NCBI GenBank assembly: GCA_042088665.1
Contig: JBELMB010000030.1
Location: 1-41,313 of the forward strand
Direction: 5' to 3'
From: JBELMB01 sp042088665
Lineage (GTDB): Bacteria; Pseudomonadota; Alphaproteobacteria; Rhodobacterales; Rhodobacteraceae
DNA length: 41,313 nt
Part shown: in pieces, positions 17,253 through 25,085 of the stretch
Numbering within the stretch: the stretch's first letter is position 1
Layout of the letters: the number at the start of each line of letters is the position of its first letter
Translations under genes and position numbers: made by a program
The notes under the pieces: model-generated
Databases searched by the model: none
What the model was told of the DNA's origin: nothing
What the model saw: only the letters and a program-made list of their open reading frames with translations

Positions 17253-17639
17253 CTACTCGAACGCAACCCTCTGTTTGGACAGCCCGACCGACAAGGTCAG
17301 CGACCCCTCGTTCACCAGCCAGCGCCGCAGGACAAAGCTGCGCGCGCCGCTGGCGTGCATCGGATCGCCTTCGGCAAGGGCGCGGGCCTCCTCCAGCGAG
17401 GCCGCGCGGTAGATGATCAGGCCCATGCCTTCCATCTGAGCGCCGGTGTCATCGGACACAGGCCCCGCAAGGAACAGCGCGCCGCGGGTCTCCTGCTCTG
17501 CCTGATAGGCGAGGTGCGCGGGCAGGTTGCCTCGCACCGCCGCCGGGTCCCCGTTGGGGGTCGACACCACCATGTAAAGCTCGAGCGCGAGCGCGCCGCG
17601 CGACTTGGCCTCTGATTTGTAGTCATTCCAGGCTGGCAT
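17253..17639 (-). CDS. YciI/YCII-domain protein
   Basis: 128 residues, slightly longer than the usual ~100-residue YCII unit. A conserved His (A-H-L, His42) is followed by G-A-L-F-L-A-G-P (residues 53-60), an acidic D-D pair and A-E-G-D-P (89-93), the YCII signature. In this family a His-Asp pair can be catalytic: TftG, a YCII protein, removes chloride from chlorohydroxyquinol in 2,4,5-T degradation. The ATG at 17639 has GGAGAG about seven bases upstream. It is divergent from the FAH operon and shares with it the AATATCGATTTT motif 27 bases from its start. A role in processing a hydroxyquinol-like intermediate is inferred from the dioxygenase in the facing operon; a generic YciI role is equally possible. 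Confidence 0.85.
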   Translation of the reverse strand: MPAWNDYKSEAKSRGALALELYMVVSTPNGDPAAVRGNLPAHLAYQAEQETRGALFLAGPVSDDTGAQMEGMGLIIYRAASLEEARALAEGDPMHASGARSFVLRRWLVNEGSLTLSVGLSKQRVAFE

Positions 17640-17666
17640 GGATGCTCTCCGTCTCGCTCGGTCAGA

Positions 17667-17678
17667 AATATCGATTTT
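17667..17678. promoter_or_regulatory. Putative GntR operator, copy 1 (AATATCGATTTT)
   Basis: Reverse complement of AAAATCGATATT, which is found identically at 24949-24960 and 29724-29735. Ten of twelve positions are two-fold symmetric. It sits between the YciI-like gene and the FAH operon, directly upstream of a likely -35 box. The only GntR-family gene in the window lies in this island, which is why I propose it as the binding protein. Confidence 0.65.
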
Positions 17679-17680
17679 AT

Positions 17681-17709
17681 TTGACTTGAACCCCTTTTAT
17701 CGCCAAAAT
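17681..17709 (+). promoter_or_regulatory. Sigma-70-like promoter of the FAH-to-dioxygenase operon
   Basis: TTGACT (17681-17686), a 17-base spacer and CAAAAT (17704-17709), about 26 bases before the ATG at 17736. The putative operator ends two bases upstream of the -35 box, so a bound protein could block or contact RNA polymerase. Confidence 0.5.
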
Positions 17710-17735
17710 TGCCACCAATCAATAAGGAGAGTCTC

Positions 17736-18617
17736 ATGCGTTTTCTCGTTGGCGCTGTTGGGGGCGCGCAAAGCGTATTCGCCGTAGAAGGGGACACGGC
17801 CACGAACCTCACGGCCCTGTTGCCGGAGATCGGAACCGACCTGTCCGCCCTCGTGGCGTCGCCCGACCTGCAGGCCCGCGCCGCGGCAGCCACAGGTGGC
17901 GAGACGGTGCCCGTGGCACAGATCACGCCCGCCCTGCCCATTCAGCACCCCGGCAAGTTCATCTGCCTCGGCCTGAACTACATCGAACACATCAAGGAAG
18001 GTGGATATGACATCCCCGACTACCCGGCGCTGTTCATGCGCGGGCACAATTCCCTGATGGCTGCAGGCGCTCCGATGGTGCGTCCGACCTGCTCGGAAAA
18101 GCTGGACTATGAGGCCGAGCTTTTGCTGATCGTCGGCAAAGGCGGACGTCACATCGCGGAAGAGGACGCGCTGAGCCATGTCTTTGGCTACACCGTTTTC
18201 AATGACGGCTCTGTGCGCGACTACCAGCGCAAGACACATCAGTGGACGCCCGGCAAGAATTTCGACAACACCGGCGCCGTGGGCCCCTATGTGGTCACGC
18301 GCGATGCGCTGCCCGAGGGAGCAACCGGGCTGAAGATTGAAAGCCGTGTCGGAGAGGAGATCCTGCAATCCTCGAACACGTCGAACATGATCTGGGGGGC
18401 GGCGCGCTCCATCGCGATCATCTCGGAATACACGACGCTGCACCCGGGCGACCATATCGCGCTGGGCACACCTCCGGGCGTGGGCCATGCGAAAAAACCC
18501 AACCCGCGGTGGCTCAAGCCCGGGGAAACCGTCGACATCGAGATCGAAGGCATTGGCATCTGCTCCAGCCCGATCATCGATGAGAGCGCCTCTGCCAGCC
18601 AGTCGGCGGCCGAGTGA
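17736..18617 (+). CDS. Fumarylacetoacetate hydrolase (FAH) family protein
   Basis: 293 residues, the usual length for the small bacterial FAH family. After a variable N-terminal ~70 residues comes the FAH fold: I-C-L-G-L-N-Y (76-82), D-Y-E-A-E-L (124-129) with the metal-binding Glu126 and Glu128, N-D-G-S-V-R-D-Y-Q with Asp157, Lys174 in T-P-G-K-N-F-D, and the G-D-x-I-x-x-G-T-P-P-G-V-G end. Members hydrolyse or isomerise ring-cleavage products or cleave acylpyruvates. The ATG at 17736 follows AAGGAGA (17724-17730). It is the first gene of a seven-gene operon that ends in a ring-cleavage dioxygenase, so it probably acts on a downstream intermediate. The exact reaction is not readable. Confidence 0.9.
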   Translation: MRFLVGAVGGAQSVFAVEGDTATNLTALLPEIGTDLSALVASPDLQARAAAATGGETVPVAQITPALPIQHPGKFICLGLNYIEHIKEGGYDIPDYPALFMRGHNSLMAAGAPMVRPTCSEKLDYEAELLLIVGKGGRHIAEEDALSHVFGYTVFNDGSVRDYQRKTHQWTPGKNFDNTGAVGPYVVTRDALPEGATGLKIESRVGEEILQSSNTSNMIWGAARSIAIISEYTTLHPGDHIALGTPPGVGHAKKPNPRWLKPGETVDIEIEGIGICSSPIIDESASASQSAAE

Positions 18618-19279
18618 TGGCGGACGGGACAGAGAACGGCAGCGACCTGCGCGCCCAGGCGCAGGAGGCGGTCCGCGCCCTGCGCGCGCGCAAGCCACAG
18701 CTGGACGATGCATCGCTCGACATGATCCTGCGGGACGCGCGGTCGCACTACGCCTGGACCGACAAGCCGGTCAGCGACGAGATGCTGCACGCGCTCTACG
18801 AGATCACGATCCAGGGCCCGACCAGCATGAACACCTGCCCGGCACGCTTTGTCTTTGTGCGCAGTGCCGAAGGCAAGGAACGGCTGGCCAAATCCCTCAA
18901 GCCGAAGAACGTCCCAAAGATGGCCACGGCCCCGGTCACGGCCATCATCGCCTGGGATCCACTGTATTGGGAAAAGCTCGACTTTCTCTTTCCGCACGAA
19001 GACCGCAAGCCGCTCTTTGCCGGCAAGGAGGCATTCGCCCACGACACCGCCTACCGCAACTCCACCCTGCAAGGGGCGTATTTCATGATCGCCGCGCGGG
19101 CGATGGGGCTGGATGTGGGCGCGATGTCGGGCTTTTCCAACAAGGCCGTCGACGAGGAATTCTTTGCCGAAAACGGGTGGAAGTCGAACTTCCTGTGCAA
19201 CATCGGCTACGCCGACGAGACCGCGCTGTTCCAGAAGCTGCCGCGCTTTGGCTTTGACGACATCTGCGAGATCCTCTGA
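18617..19279 (+). CDS. Nitroreductase-family FMN oxidoreductase (RutE/HadB-like)
   Basis: 220 residues. The layout matches the malonic semialdehyde reductase/RutE branch of the nitroreductases: W-T-D-K-P-V-S-D-E near residues 44-52, then the G-P-T-S-M-N FMN-binding motif near 66, and near the end G-A-M-S-G-F-S-N and the N-I-G-Y strand. It probably uses FMN and NAD(P)H to reduce an aldehyde, a quinone or an unsaturated acid. The ATG overlaps the FAH stop (TGATG), so the two are translationally coupled. In this operon it could reduce a maleylacetate-like product or a quinone (inference); a real nitro substrate is possible. Confidence 0.85.
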   Translation: MADGTENGSDLRAQAQEAVRALRARKPQLDDASLDMILRDARSHYAWTDKPVSDEMLHALYEITIQGPTSMNTCPARFVFVRSAEGKERLAKSLKPKNVPKMATAPVTAIIAWDPLYWEKLDFLFPHEDRKPLFAGKEAFAHDTAYRNSTLQGAYFMIAARAMGLDVGAMSGFSNKAVDEEFFAENGWKSNFLCNIGYADETALFQKLPRFGFDDICEIL

Positions 19280-19282
19280 CCC

Positions 19283-19738
19283 ATGGCGATCAAGATGAAG
19301 ACCACGGTAAAGCTCAAGGCAGAGGCCACCTGCCCCAGCCATTCGCGCGCCGACATCTCGATCCGGGATCTGTCCTTTTCGATCGACGAACCCACCGAAC
19401 GGGGCGGCACCAATGCCGGTCCGACGCCGACCGATACGGCGCTGGCCGCGCTGGCGGGCTGCACCAACGTCATCGGACATAAATGCGCCGCCAGACTTGG
19501 CGTCGATATTGGCCATCTGAACATCAGCATCGAGGCGGATTTTGACCGCCGCGGTGTAACACTCACGGAAGAGATCGACGTGCCCTTCGTCGCGATCCGG
19601 CAGAGCGTTGTCCATTTCGGCACCGCCTCCGAAGAACAGATCGCGGAGTTGGCCGCAGAGGTCGAAAAATACTGCCCGCTGGCCAAACTCTTTACCGGGG
19701 CGGGCACTGAAATGACCACGACGTGGTCCAAGGCATAA
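19283..19738 (+). CDS. OsmC-family protein
   Basis: 151 residues, typical for OsmC/Ohr. The two conserved redox cysteines are Cys60 in A-G-C-T-N-V-I and Cys131 in K-Y-C-P-L-A-K. The motif G-G-T-N-A-G-P-T-P-T (41-50) is the usual lead into the first helix. Family members are thiol peroxidases that reduce organic hydroperoxides, although several lack that activity. It starts four bases after the nitroreductase stop and belongs to the same operon. A protective role against peroxides or quinones made during aromatic oxidation fits the setting. Confidence 0.9.
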   Translation: MAIKMKTTVKLKAEATCPSHSRADISIRDLSFSIDEPTERGGTNAGPTPTDTALAALAGCTNVIGHKCAARLGVDIGHLNISIEADFDRRGVTLTEEIDVPFVAIRQSVVHFGTASEEQIAELAAEVEKYCPLAKLFTGAGTEMTTTWSKA

Positions 19739-19768
19739 GCCGACGACAACCTTTCAAGGGAGGAAGAC

Positions 19769-20857
19769 ATGATTGGAAAACTGACGCGCCGCACAGTGAT
19801 GGCCGCGCTACTGGCAGGGGCTTCTGTGATGCCCGCGGCCGCAACAGAAACCATCAAGGCCGTGGTCATCGACGGCTATCCCGCGCGCGCCCTCTGGGTG
19901 AAGGAGTTCACCAACTTCTTCATTCCCGAAGTGGACAAGCGCCTCGCCGAAACCGGCAACTACAAGATGGACTGGCAGGAAAGCTATGGCGGCACCATCG
20001 TGAAGCCCAAGGGCGTTCTCGAAGGGGTGAAGCTGGGACTGGGTGACATCGGCATCGTCACCACGATCTTCCATAATTCCAAACTGCCGAGCCAGGCGAT
20101 TTCTGCCGTGACGCCCTTTGTCGCCGCGGATGCCCGTGCCGTGGCGCAGGCCGTGGACGAGATCGCCAAGGAATTTCCGGCCATGCAGTCGGAGTTCGAA
20201 AAGCAAAACCAGGTCTATCTGGCCACTGGCGTCGTTCTGGACACCTACCAGGTGTTCTCGCGCAACCAGGTGAACACGCTGGCGGACATCGAGGGCGGCA
20301 AGGTCGCCGGCGCTGGCATGAACCTGCGCTATCTCGAAGGCATCGAAGGCGCGGCAGGTGTGCGTGGTGGTCTGACCGACTTCTACAACATGGTGCAGAC
20401 CGGTCTCGTGGATCACGCGATGCTCTGGCCCGAAGCTGCCAAGACCTTCAAGATCGCCGAAGTGGCCCCCTACATGCTGCGCGCCGATCTGGGCGCGGTG
20501 AACTCCAAGACGGTCACCGTGAACAAGCAGTACTGGGACGGTCTGCCCGACGAGGTGAAGGACGTTCTGCTGGAGGTCGCCGTGGCGTACCGCGATCACG
20601 TGGCGGGCATCGCCATGGACCGCGCCCAAGCCAGCCGTGACGCCTATGTTGCCGATGGCGGCACCATCGTCGAGATGGACCCGGCAGAGCGCGCCGCATG
20701 GGCCGAAGCCATGCCGAACATCGCAGCCGAATGGGCCGAAACGCTGAACGGCAAGGGCCAGCCCGGCACGGAGATGCTCAACGCTTACATGGGCAAACTG
20801 CGCGACGCAGGCTTTGAGCCGGTGCGCGACTGGGCTGCCGAAGCGGCCATGAACTGA
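19769..20857 (+). CDS. TRAP transporter substrate-binding protein, DctP type
   Basis: 362 residues. The N-terminal signal peptide (L-T-R-R-T-V-M-A-A-L...P-A-A-A) ends near residue 25 and contains twin arginines. The body has the DctP-like layout: an early substrate-binding half, G-D-I-G-I-V-T-T near 90-97, A-D-I-E-G-G-K-V near the hinge and a helical tail. The ATG at 19769 has GGGAGGA (19758-19764). It is directly followed by the small and large TRAP permease genes, so it delivers the substrate to them in the periplasm. The ligand is likely a carboxylate, probably an aromatic acid or a related anion given the dioxygenase downstream. Confidence 0.9.
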   Translation: MIGKLTRRTVMAALLAGASVMPAAATETIKAVVIDGYPARALWVKEFTNFFIPEVDKRLAETGNYKMDWQESYGGTIVKPKGVLEGVKLGLGDIGIVTTIFHNSKLPSQAISAVTPFVAADARAVAQAVDEIAKEFPAMQSEFEKQNQVYLATGVVLDTYQVFSRNQVNTLADIEGGKVAGAGMNLRYLEGIEGAAGVRGGLTDFYNMVQTGLVDHAMLWPEAAKTFKIAEVAPYMLRADLGAVNSKTVTVNKQYWDGLPDEVKDVLLEVAVAYRDHVAGIAMDRAQASRDAYVADGGTIVEMDPAERAAWAEAMPNIAAEWAETLNGKGQPGTEMLNAYMGKLRDAGFEPVRDWAAEAAMN

Positions 20858-20866
20858 GCCGGACGC

Positions 20867-21391
20867 GTGTTCCAGACGTTCAAGACAATTGCCAGCGGTG
20901 TCGCCATGGCGGCGAATGCCGCTGGCACGTTCGTGGTCATCGCGCTGATTGCCGTGGTGAATTACGACATCATAGCGAGAGGGCTGTTCAACAAGCCCTT
21001 TCTGGGTGCCGTGGAGGTGGTTCAATTCTCCATGGTGCTTATCGTGTTTCTGCAATTGCCGGATGTGATCCGTGTCGGACGCTTGACGCGTTCAGACGGG
21101 TTTCTCGGCCTGATGCGCGCCCGACGGCCTGCCATCGGGTCGGCAATGAGCCGGATCATCGATCTTGTCAGCGGCATCTTCATGGTGCTGGTGGCCGTGG
21201 CCATCTGGCCCGAGTTTCTCGAGATGTGGGAAAGCAAGGATTACTTTGGCGTGCCGGGTGTGTTCACCGCGCCGTGGTGGCCCGTCAAGCTGGTGATCTT
21301 TCTCAGCGCCTGTCTCGCCACCGTGCATTTCGCGCTGCACATCTTCAGCCAGACCGGGGATGACGCCCCGCATCAGGAAAGCGGCTCATGA
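20867..21391 (+). CDS. TRAP transporter small permease, DctQ type
   Basis: 174 residues with four predicted membrane helices, the standard DctQ size. The N-Y-D-I-I-A-R-G-L-F segment is typical, followed by E-V-V-Q-F-S-M-V-L. The start is a GTG at 20867, nine bases after the DctP stop; the first internal ATG would remove most of the first helix. The stop overlaps the DctM start (ATGA at 21388-21391), indicating translational coupling. Confidence 0.9.
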   Translation: MFQTFKTIASGVAMAANAAGTFVVIALIAVVNYDIIARGLFNKPFLGAVEVVQFSMVLIVFLQLPDVIRVGRLTRSDGFLGLMRARRPAIGSAMSRIIDLVSGIFMVLVAVAIWPEFLEMWESKDYFGVPGVFTAPWWPVKLVIFLSACLATVHFALHIFSQTGDDAPHQESGS

Positions 21392-22695
21392 CTTCCGTTG
21401 ACATCGGGCTTTTTTCGATCGTCGCGATCATCGCGCTGATCTATCTGGGCGTCTACATTCCCATCGCACTTGGTCTGGTGAGCTTTGTCGCCATCTGGAT
21501 CATGCGCGACAACGTCGATTTGTCGTTTGCCCTGCTGAAGATCGCCATCGGCGACAGTGCGATGGAATACACCTTTGCCACGATCCCCCTGTTTACCTTC
21601 ATGGGGTTGATCGTCTCGAAGGCCGGGTTGGGCGCGGATATCTATTCGGTGATGAACCAGGGGTGCCGCCGCGTGACCGGCGGGATCGGCATGGCCACCG
21701 TGGGGGCCAACGCGGTCTTTGCCGCGGTCACCGGTTCCTCCATCGCGTCTGCCTCGGTGTTCTCCAAGATGTCGGTGCCAGAGATGCTGCGCCACGACTA
21801 CAACCCGCGCTTTGCGGTGGGCGTGGTGGCGGGCTCATCGGTGCTGGGCATGATCATTCCGCCCTCGGCGATGCTGATCATCTATTCTTTCGTGGCCGAG
21901 CAATCCGTGGGCGAGATGTTCCTCGCCGGGGTGGTGCCGGGCATCCTGCTGGCCATCGCCTATGTTGGCGCGATCTGGTTCATGGGCAAGTTCACACCGG
22001 GCTTTGTCGGCGGCTCCCGGATCCAGAACGACGACCTCATGGGCTGGGGCGAGATCCTCACCAAGACCCTGCCGATCCTTGCGCTGATCGTCGTGGTGCT
22101 GGGCGGCATCTACACCGGCTGGACCACCCCGGTGGAGGCCGGCGCGGCCGGGTCACTGCTGGGCATCCTGATCGCCGCCCTGCGCGGCCGGATCAATCTG
22201 CGCAGCTTCTGGGAGACGGTGATCGAGACCGGGCATATCACTGCCGCGATCCTCTTCCTGATCACGGCGGCCTCCATGTATTCGCGCATGCTGGGCATCG
22301 CCGGACTGCCAAACGAGTTGCAGGATTTCCTCGCCGTCAACCAGTTTGGCTTCTTCTGGATCATGTTCCTGTTGGTTGTGCTGATGCTCTTTCTTGGCAC
22401 AATTCTCGACACGGCCTCGATCATCCTGATCGTTGTTCCCCTGTTTCTGCCGCTGATGGAAAGCATGAACCTCAGCCTTGTGTGGTTCGGCATCGTCGCC
22501 GTGGTCGCGGCAGAGATCGGGCTGCTGACGCCGCCGCTGGGGATCAGTTGCTTTGTCATCAAGGCGACCCTCAACGATCCAAGGATTTCGCTCAAGGATG
22601 TGTTTATGGGCGCTTTGCCTTTTGCCTTCGTGATGCTTCTGGTACTGATCTTGCTGATCCGCTTCCCGGCGCTGAGCCTTGCCATCCTGAATTGA
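21388..22695 (+). CDS. TRAP transporter large permease, DctM type
   Basis: 435 residues, about 12 membrane helices, matching DctM. Typical phrases are A-V-F-A-A-V-T-G-S-S-I-A-S-A (about 112-125), G-M-I-I-P-P-S-A-M-L-I-I-Y, and near the C-terminus L-L-T-P-P-L-G-I-S-C-F. It forms the sodium-driven transport channel with the preceding DctQ protein. The dioxygenase gene begins 12 bases after its stop, so transport and ring cleavage are co-expressed. Confidence 0.93.
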   Translation: MTSVDIGLFSIVAIIALIYLGVYIPIALGLVSFVAIWIMRDNVDLSFALLKIAIGDSAMEYTFATIPLFTFMGLIVSKAGLGADIYSVMNQGCRRVTGGIGMATVGANAVFAAVTGSSIASASVFSKMSVPEMLRHDYNPRFAVGVVAGSSVLGMIIPPSAMLIIYSFVAEQSVGEMFLAGVVPGILLAIAYVGAIWFMGKFTPGFVGGSRIQNDDLMGWGEILTKTLPILALIVVVLGGIYTGWTTPVEAGAAGSLLGILIAALRGRINLRSFWETVIETGHITAAILFLITAASMYSRMLGIAGLPNELQDFLAVNQFGFFWIMFLLVVLMLFLGTILDTASIILIVVPLFLPLMESMNLSLVWFGIVAVVAAEIGLLTPPLGISCFVIKATLNDPRISLKDVFMGALPFAFVMLLVLILLIRFPALSLAILN

Positions 22696-22707
22696 CCGGA
22701 GCCCCAA

Positions 22708-23580
22708 ATGCGCAACGTGACCAAAGACAACATCACCGCGGCCTACGAGAGCTACTTTGGCCCCGACACCGATCCGCGCTTTCGCGAGGTGATGACCTCG
22801 CTGGCAAAGCACCTGCATGCCTTTGCCAAGGACGTCGAACTGACCCACGCGGAGTGGGACAAGGCCATCGCCTTTCTGGAGAACATGACCGAGTTCACCA
22901 CCAAGGACCGGCACGAATTCGTGCTGCTGTCGGATGTGCTGGGCCTGTCATCACTGGTGGATATGATCAACACGGTGCCGGGCGGAACCAGTTCTTCGGT
23001 GCTGGGGCCGTTCCATGTGGCGGATTCGCCCATCATTCCCTTTGGGCACGACATGAAGCGCCACTATGAGGGCCCTGTCCTTTTGTCGACCGGCGTGGTG
23101 CGTGACCTTGAGGGCAACCCGATCGAGGGCGCCGCGCTCGACATCTGGCAGACCGCGCCCAACGGGCTTTATTCCAGCCAGGACGCCGAACAGGACACCT
23201 ATTCCTTCCACGGCATCCAGCACACCGATGCCGAGGGGCGGTACGGGTTCACCACGGTGAAGCCGGTCATGTACGAAGTGCCCACCGACGGCCCCGTGGG
23301 CGACATCCTGCGCGCCAGTGGCCGCCACGCATGGCGCCCGTCGCACCTGCATTTCATCGTGAAGGCCGAAGGGTTCCGCACCCTCGTGAGCGAGATCTTT
23401 GCCGCAGGTGATCCCTATCTCGACGGTGACGCGGTGTTCGGCGTGCGGTCCGACCTGATCATGACCTACGAAGAGCAACCCGCAGGCACCTTCCCTGCCG
23501 AAGGCTATGAGCTTTCGGGCAAAGTGGACGGTCCGTGGCTCAAGGTGGATTTCGATCTGGCGCTTGTGCCGCAGGCGTGA
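22708..23580 (+). CDS. Intradiol ring-cleavage dioxygenase, hydroxyquinol 1,2-dioxygenase type
   Basis: 290 residues. An N-terminal helical dimerisation domain (about 1-95) precedes the catalytic beta-sandwich. All four iron(III) ligands are seen: Tyr155 in N-G-L-Y, Tyr189 in P-V-M-Y, and His213 and His215 in R-P-S-H-L-H-F. The 24-residue spacing from the second Tyr to the first His matches catechol 1,2-dioxygenases. V-L-G-P-F-H and the overall pattern are closest to hydroxyquinol dioxygenases, which open 1,2,4-trihydroxybenzene to maleylacetate; a catechol or substituted-catechol substrate cannot be excluded. Last gene of the FAH operon. No maleylacetate reductase is in the window. Confidence 0.92.
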   Translation: MRNVTKDNITAAYESYFGPDTDPRFREVMTSLAKHLHAFAKDVELTHAEWDKAIAFLENMTEFTTKDRHEFVLLSDVLGLSSLVDMINTVPGGTSSSVLGPFHVADSPIIPFGHDMKRHYEGPVLLSTGVVRDLEGNPIEGAALDIWQTAPNGLYSSQDAEQDTYSFHGIQHTDAEGRYGFTTVKPVMYEVPTDGPVGDILRASGRHAWRPSHLHFIVKAEGFRTLVSEIFAAGDPYLDGDAVFGVRSDLIMTYEEQPAGTFPAEGYELSGKVDGPWLKVDFDLALVPQA

Positions 23581-23631
23581 TCGCCGGGCGCCGGTTTGCG
23601 GGATGGGCTCTTTCGGGTCCAACCCGTAAAC

Positions 23632-23656
23632 ACCGCCCATAAAAACCGCCCATAAA
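23632..23656. repeat. 13-bp-spaced direct repeat in convergent intergenic region
   Basis: ACCGCCCATAAA occurs at 23632-23643 and again at 23645-23656, just after the dioxygenase stop. No function is evident. The rest of the 293-base region between the dioxygenase and the convergent GntR gene holds no gene. Confidence 0.75.
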
Positions 23657-23856
23657 CACCACGCGAACATCCGCGAGGTCTGATCCCGGAACTTTTGGCG
23701 CAGCCCCTTTGACAGTCGGCGACGCGATCCGGGGGAGCGCTGTCAAGGGTGTTTGGGGCTGACGAACAGAACGCAGGCAAACATCTATCGGGTCAACGCC
23801 CTTTGCGGTTCGAACCCCCGCCATGCCGACTGCCTTTTGACCCAACGCCCCCCCCC

Positions 23857-23887
23857 GCGTTAACCACCCTGCGTTAACCACCCTGCG
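23857..23887. repeat. 14-bp tandem repeat spanning the GntR stop codon
   Basis: GCGTTAACCACCCT occurs at 23857-23870 and 23871-23884, followed by the start of a third copy. The GntR stop codon (23874-23876) lies in the second copy, so expansion or contraction of the array could alter the last residues of the regulator. A C9 tract (23848-23856) is adjacent. Confidence 0.75.
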
Positions 23888-24569
23888 TCAATCGCCCATC
23901 GCCAAGAAGGCCCGACAGGAACGCGCCGGTCATCCGGTAGTGGTTCAGCAAGCGCTCTGTCGCCAGATCTGCATCCCGGGCCACGGCGGCCTCAAGGATC
24001 CCGGTGTGCTCTTCGCCCACATCGCGCCGCTGGTAGTTCAGCGCGTTGCCCGCCAGAAAGCGGTAGCGGATGTTGAGATCATAAAGCTGCGAGCAGAACT
24101 TCAGCAGGATCGGCGTCTGTGCATTGGCCAGCAGCGAAAGGTGAAAGGCCTTGTGCAACGGCTCGAACGTGTCCGCGCCACTGCCCCGCGCCCGCTGCAT
24201 CCGGTGATGCGCCAGCACGATGTTTTCCTCCCAGCCGTCATCGGCATGACGGATGCTTTCGCGCAAAGCAAGGTCTTCGAGCTGACAGCGCAAAAGCAGG
24301 ATCTCTGCAAAGTTGGCCGCGCTCACATCCGCCGTGCGAAACCCGCGCTGGTCCAGCCGCTCGACAAGATTGTCAGAGGTCAGCAGGCTCAAGGCTTCGC
24401 GGATCGGCGAGGCCCCGGTATCCAGACGCTTGCGCAGCCCGTCGATCTTGAGCTTTTCGCCCGGCTTCAACTCCCCGGTGACGATCATCTTGCGCAGCAC
24501 CATATAGGCGCGCTGGGTGGCGGACCCCTCGCCCTCGCCGCTGGTCAGATCCAAGCTCAACTCGTTCAT
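23874..24569 (-). CDS. GntR-family regulator with FCD domain (FadR subfamily)
   Basis: 231 residues. The winged helix spans about 19-83: Q-R-A-Y-M-V-L-R-K-M-I, L-K-P-G-E-K-L, S-P-I-R-E-A-L-S-L-L and G-F-R-T-A-D-V-S are GntR hallmarks. The all-helical FCD effector domain follows, with His residues in P-L-H-K-A-F-H, G-E-E-H-T-G-I-L and L-L-N-H-Y that would bind a metal and, through it, a carboxylate ligand. The ATG at 24569 has a GGGAAGGGA-type ribosome site. It is the only pathway-type regulator in the island and the best candidate for binding the three AAAATCGATATT sites. Members are usually repressors released by a pathway intermediate. Confidence 0.93.
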   Translation of the reverse strand: MNELSLDLTSGEGEGSATQRAYMVLRKMIVTGELKPGEKLKIDGLRKRLDTGASPIREALSLLTSDNLVERLDQRGFRTADVSAANFAEILLLRCQLEDLALRESIRHADDGWEENIVLAHHRMQRARGSGADTFEPLHKAFHLSLLANAQTPILLKFCSQLYDLNIRYRFLAGNALNYQRRDVGEEHTGILEAAVARDADLATERLLNHYRMTGAFLSGLLGDGRLTQGG

Positions 24570-24662
24570 ATCCGTCCCTTCCCTGCAAACAGATGCGGCG
24601 GATCCGGTCCCGGTTCAACAAGCGCCCTTTGCAAAAGGCCCCCTTGGTCAGTGGTCCCGTCT

Positions 24663-24843
24663 CGATGGCCCCGTCTGGATGGCCCCGTCTGGATGGCCCC
24701 GTCTGGATGGCCCCGTCTGGATGGCCCCGTCTNNNNNNNNNNNNNNNNNNNNNNNNNNNNNNNNNNNNNNNNNNNNNNNNNNNNNNNNNNNNNNNNNNNN
24801 NNNNNNNNNNNNNNNNNNNNNNNNNNNNNNNNGGATGGCCCCG
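24663..24843. repeat. 14-bp tandem repeat array interrupted by the scaffold gap
   Basis: GGATGGCCCCGTCT is repeated perfectly four times (24677-24732), preceded by a copy with one change (24663-24676). After the gap the same unit resumes and decays (24833-24843). The assembly therefore broke inside the array and the true copy number is unknown. It lies between the GntR gene and the FAD hydroxylase promoter. Confidence 0.9.
24733..24832. other. Scaffold gap, 100 N
   Basis: Exactly 100 unknown bases, a conventional placeholder for a gap of unmeasured length. The unit on both sides is the same, so the missing DNA is probably more of the 14-bp array, but an inserted element cannot be excluded. 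Confidence 0.95.
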
Positions 24844-24948
24844 GGCAATCGGGGCAAGCCGTGACGCCCTGTCGGAGGGCCTCGGCCAAAGCGCGACATC
24901 GGCCAGGCTACCGCATCAGTTTTACGATATATTGCATCTTCTGACATA

Positions 24949-24960
24949 AAAATCGATATT
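24949..24960. promoter_or_regulatory. Putative GntR operator, copy 2 (AAAATCGATATT)
   Basis: Identical to copy 3 and to the reverse complement of copy 1. It lies 125 bases before the FAD hydroxylase ATG and in the same intergenic region as the GntR start, so it could serve both regulation and autoregulation. A possible promoter, TTGCAT (24932-24937) with a 17-base spacer to GATATT (24955-24960), would be overlapped by the site. A related CGATAT lies at about 24925-24930. Confidence 0.65.
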
Positions 24961-25085
24961 ATTCCCAAGAGACGGAATCCGGAGCGCAGAGCCGGAAAAA
25001 CCATCAAGGACCGGCGCAACGGCATCGGTCCGCGACAGATCATGACGTGCCCGCTCAGGCGGTGCAACAGCAGGAGACACGGCGC

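Noticed and set aside
24663..24843. Tandem units around the gap as a CRISPR array
   Set aside because: The 14-bp units are directly adjacent with no spacers, and no cas genes are present.
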